Positions 5,438-7,787 of a DNA stretch of 7,787 nucleotides are shown here, one piece after another. The notes under the pieces are model-generated. The model made no database searches. It was not told where the DNA came from and saw only the letters and a list, made by a program, of their open reading frames with translations. This DNA is from UBA4416 sp020846025. Its GTDB lineage: Bacteria > Bacteroidota > Bacteroidia > B-17B0 > Aurantibacillaceae. Both the position numbers and the translations under genes were made by a program. The stretch lies in the NCBI GenBank assembly GCA_963169295.1, contig CAUJDD010000090.1, positions 1 through 7,787 of the forward strand, given 5' to 3'. Position 1 is the stretch's first letter. The number at the start of each line of letters is the position of its first letter.

Positions 5438-7633
5438 TTAACGCAAATTCAACATTTCACGGTATTTTGGTAAAGGCCAAGTAGCATCATCAACAATAAT
5501 TTCAAGTTTATCTACATTATAACGAATAGTTTCAAAAAATGGCTTTACTTTTTCGCAATATGCATGCGCCTGCTTTTTAGCATTATCTAATTTATTCGCT
5601 TTTTTCCTTTCTTCAGTCATGTCAATAGCAGCATTTCGAATAATGGACACTCGTTCGCTAATTTCTTTAATTAAATTAATTTGTGTTTCAGAGGCAGTTT
5701 TAAATTCAGTAGCTGTTAAAATCGATTTTAAACCTGTTACGTTTTCAATTAAAGATTTTTGATAATTGAGAGCTGTAGGTATAATGTGGTTATTAACTAA
5801 ATCAGCGAAAATTCGACTTTCTATTTGTATCTTTTTAGTGTAAGTCTCCAAGGCTATTTCATAACGAGCGTCTAACTCTCTATGGTTTAAAATTCCCATA
5901 TTTTCAAACAATTTTTGCGACTTTTTAGAAACCATGGCATCTAATGCTGTTGGAGTGGTAGGGAAATTATTTAATCCTCTTTTCTTTGCCTCAGCCTTCC
6001 ATTCGTCGCCATAACCATTACCTTCAAAACGAATTTTTTTACTTTCAATTATGTATTTCTTCAAAATTTGGAAAATAGCCTCGTCTTTATCAATATTCTT
6101 CTCAATTAAGGCATCCACATCTTTTTTAAAAGCCACTAATTGCTCAGCCATAATAGAATTTAAAACCGTCATTGGCCAACCGCAATTTGCCGAAGATCCT
6201 ACCGCTCTAAACTCAAATTTATTTCCAGTAAAGGCAAAAGGCGAGGTTCTATTTCTATCCGTATTATCTAGTAAAATATCCGGAATTTTTCCAATGTTTA
6301 ATTTAAGTGCTGTTTTTTCCTCTGGGCTCATCTTACCACTATGTACCGATTTTTCTAAATCATCTAACACCTTAGATAGTTGTTCTCCTAAAAATACCGA
6401 CATGATAGCTGGTGGTGCTTCATTTGCTCCTAAACGGTGATCGTTATTAGCCGATGCAATAGATGCTCTTAATAAATCACCATGTTCATACACAGCTTTT
6501 ACTGTATTAATAAAAAACGCTAAGAACTGTAAGTTAGTTTTAGGTGTTTTACCTGGCGATAATAAATTTTTTCCTGTGTTGGTTGCTAAGCTCCAGTTAT
6601 TATGTTTTCCGCTACCATTTACACGTGCGTAAGGTTTTTCATGAAATAGCACTCTAAAATTATGACGCATAGCTACTTTTTCCATCACGTCCATGAGCAA
6701 TAAATTATGATCAACTGCTAAATTCATCTCTTCAAACATTGGCGCGCATTCAAACTGGGCAGGAGCCACCTCGTTATGACGAGTACGCACAGGAATTCCT
6801 AATAAATGTGATTCATATTCAAAGTCTTTCATAAATGCCGCCACACGCTCAGGAATTGAACCCCAATAATGATCCTCTAATTGTTGCCCTTTGGCAGGAA
6901 TATGACCAAATAAGGTACGCCCTGTTTGTTGTAAATCGTAACGAATATTGTGTAAAGCTGTATCAATTAAAAAATACTCTTGTTCCCAGCCTAATGTAGC
7001 AATCACTTTGGTTACGTTTTTATCAAAGTAACTTTGGCAAACATCGGTAGCCGCTTTATCTAAAGCACTTAGTGATCTTAATAAAGGCGTTTTAAAATCA
7101 AGCGACTCGCCAGTATAGGAAATAAAAATAGTAGGAATACATAAGGTTTCTCCCCAAATAAATGCTGGAGAAGTAGGGTCCCAAGCAGTGTATCCGCGTG
7201 CTTCAAATGTATTTCGAATACCACCATTTGGGAAAGAAGACGCATCGGGTTCTTGTTGCACTAAGGCATTTCCACTAAAGCGCTCAATAGCTCTTCCACC
7301 TTCAATAGGTTCAAAAAAACCATCGTGTTTTTCGGCAGTTGCGCCAGATAGCGGTTGAAACCAATGTGTAAAATGAGTAACACCATGACTCTGCGCCCAG
7401 GCTTTCATACAAGCCGCTACTTGATCGGCAATTTTTCTATCTACAGTAACGCCTTGGTTCATAGATTGCTGAATACTATTAAAGGCTTCTTCGGATAAAA
7501 ATTCACGCATAGCATCAATACCAAACACTTTTGAACCATAGTATTGTGATACTTGTTGGTTTTTTGGTTTTAAAAACTCAACTGGTGTGCGTTTTACAAC
7601 GTCTTGCATTGCTAAAATTCGTCTTGTGTTCAT
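5438..7633 (-). CDS. glnA: Glutamine synthetase type III
   Basis: The 731-residue cytoplasmic enzyme joins ammonium to glutamate with ATP and is a main entry point of nitrogen. Length and motifs are those of GSIII (GlnN type, about 720-730 residues), not the roughly 470-residue GSI. Visible motifs are THFTHWFQP (86-94, GSIII N-terminal domain), the metal-binding GWEQEYF (215-221, Glu217 and Glu219), HNEVAPAQFE (286-295, the EVxPxQxE glutamate/metal motif) and NGSGKHNNWS (339-348, matching the NGSG-H substrate loop). Further along are RLGANEAPPA (400-409) and FRAVGSSANCGWP near 475-488. The long C-terminal part (about 520-731) is helical and particular to type III. No adenylylation-site loop of GSI is recognisable. 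The ATG at 7633 is chosen because it keeps the conserved N-terminus and lies 41 bases past a good -7 box; Met9 is an alternative. No ammonium transporter or PII gene is in the window. The symbol glnN is also used for this type. Confidence 0.97.
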   Translation of the reverse strand: MNTRRILAMQDVVKRTPVEFLKPKNQQVSQYYGSKVFGIDAMREFLSEEAFNSIQQSMNQGVTVDRKIADQVAACMKAWAQSHGVTHFTHWFQPLSGATAEKHDGFFEPIEGGRAIERFSGNALVQQEPDASSFPNGGIRNTFEARGYTAWDPTSPAFIWGETLCIPTIFISYTGESLDFKTPLLRSLSALDKAATDVCQSYFDKNVTKVIATLGWEQEYFLIDTALHNIRYDLQQTGRTLFGHIPAKGQQLEDHYWGSIPERVAAFMKDFEYESHLLGIPVRTRHNEVAPAQFECAPMFEEMNLAVDHNLLLMDVMEKVAMRHNFRVLFHEKPYARVNGSGKHNNWSLATNTGKNLLSPGKTPKTNLQFLAFFINTVKAVYEHGDLLRASIASANNDHRLGANEAPPAIMSVFLGEQLSKVLDDLEKSVHSGKMSPEEKTALKLNIGKIPDILLDNTDRNRTSPFAFTGNKFEFRAVGSSANCGWPMTVLNSIMAEQLVAFKKDVDALIEKNIDKDEAIFQILKKYIIESKKIRFEGNGYGDEWKAEAKKRGLNNFPTTPTALDAMVSKKSQKLFENMGILNHRELDARYEIALETYTKKIQIESRIFADLVNNHIIPTALNYQKSLIENVTGLKSILTATEFKTASETQINLIKEISERVSIIRNAAIDMTEERKKANKLDNAKKQAHAYCEKVKPFFETIRYNVDKLEIIVDDATWPLPKYREMLNLR

Positions 7634-7674
7634 GTTTTTTTATATTTTAAAATTTAAAAAAGTAATTTTTTTGA

Positions 7675-7704
7675 CAAATGTATATAAAAAATAGGGGGAT
7701 ACAA
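7675..7704 (-). promoter_or_regulatory. Promoter of the type III glutamine synthetase gene
   Basis: On the minus strand TTG (7704-7702) is followed after 19 bases by TACATTTG (7682-7675), an exact TAnnTTTG box with consensus spacing. The leader would be about 35 bases. No nitrogen-regulator site or riboswitch is evident in the remaining 83 bases to the right edge, which are AT-rich with short G runs. Confidence 0.6.
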
Positions 7705-7787
7705 TAAAAAAAGTTCACTTTTTTTGAATAATTGGTGAAAAAACAGGGGGGTGTTTATTTAAAAATCACTTTTATTAAAAAATATTA

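Noticed and set aside
6051..6440. Plus-strand open frame opposite glnA
   Set aside because: It lies wholly inside the glutamine synthetase gene on the other strand, has no recognisable domain or promoter, and is explained as an antisense shadow. The same holds for frames at 389-718, 1207-1401 and 3584-3811.
7683..7787. Riboswitch or small RNA upstream of glnA
   Set aside because: The stretch is AT-rich with short G runs and no extended pairing or known glutamine/nitrogen motif, and most of it lies upstream of the predicted promoter.

Overview
The window comes from an AT-rich genome of the phylum Bacteroidota. Four things point there: a C-terminal sorting domain of the type IX secretion system (T9SS) on the first gene, a PorE-like OmpA-family protein, a type III glutamine synthetase, and promoters of the Bacteroidota form (TTTG or TTG, about 16-20 bases, TAnnTTTG). 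No Shine-Dalgarno-like sequences stand out. I cannot name the genus.

Left part (1-1690, plus strand). The window opens with the last 51 codons of a secreted or surface T9SS cargo protein. A class II Fic-domain AMP-transferase follows. It has an intact catalytic loop, an N-terminal inhibitory motif and a C-terminal winged helix. Its promoter carries a 10-bp perfect inverted repeat lying over the -7 box, which looks like an operator. The Fic unit is bracketed by a ~48-base imperfect direct repeat. The stop codon of the T9SS gene aligns with a second stop codon behind Fic, and that second stop is preceded by a short T9SS-tail-like peptide. This suggests that Fic sits inside a duplicated gene end.

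Middle (1691-3013, minus strand). In transcription order there is a single-TM DUF4834-like protein, overlapping by 4 bases an eight-stranded outer-membrane barrel protein, then tRNA-Leu(GAG), then a small exported CxxC protein of a family common in Bacteroidota. Fic and this block converge around 1464-1690.

Right part (3087-7787, minus strand). A type III glutamine synthetase gene (glnA/glnN type) and a PorE-like TPR / beta-propeller / CRD / OmpA protein are transcribed in the same direction. Each has its own recognisable promoter. A strong bidirectional hairpin terminator ends the OmpA gene.

Most of the window is ordinary core genome (nitrogen assimilation, cell envelope, tRNA). The accessory-looking part is the Fic cassette between the repeats. 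I see no CRISPR array, transposase or integrase.
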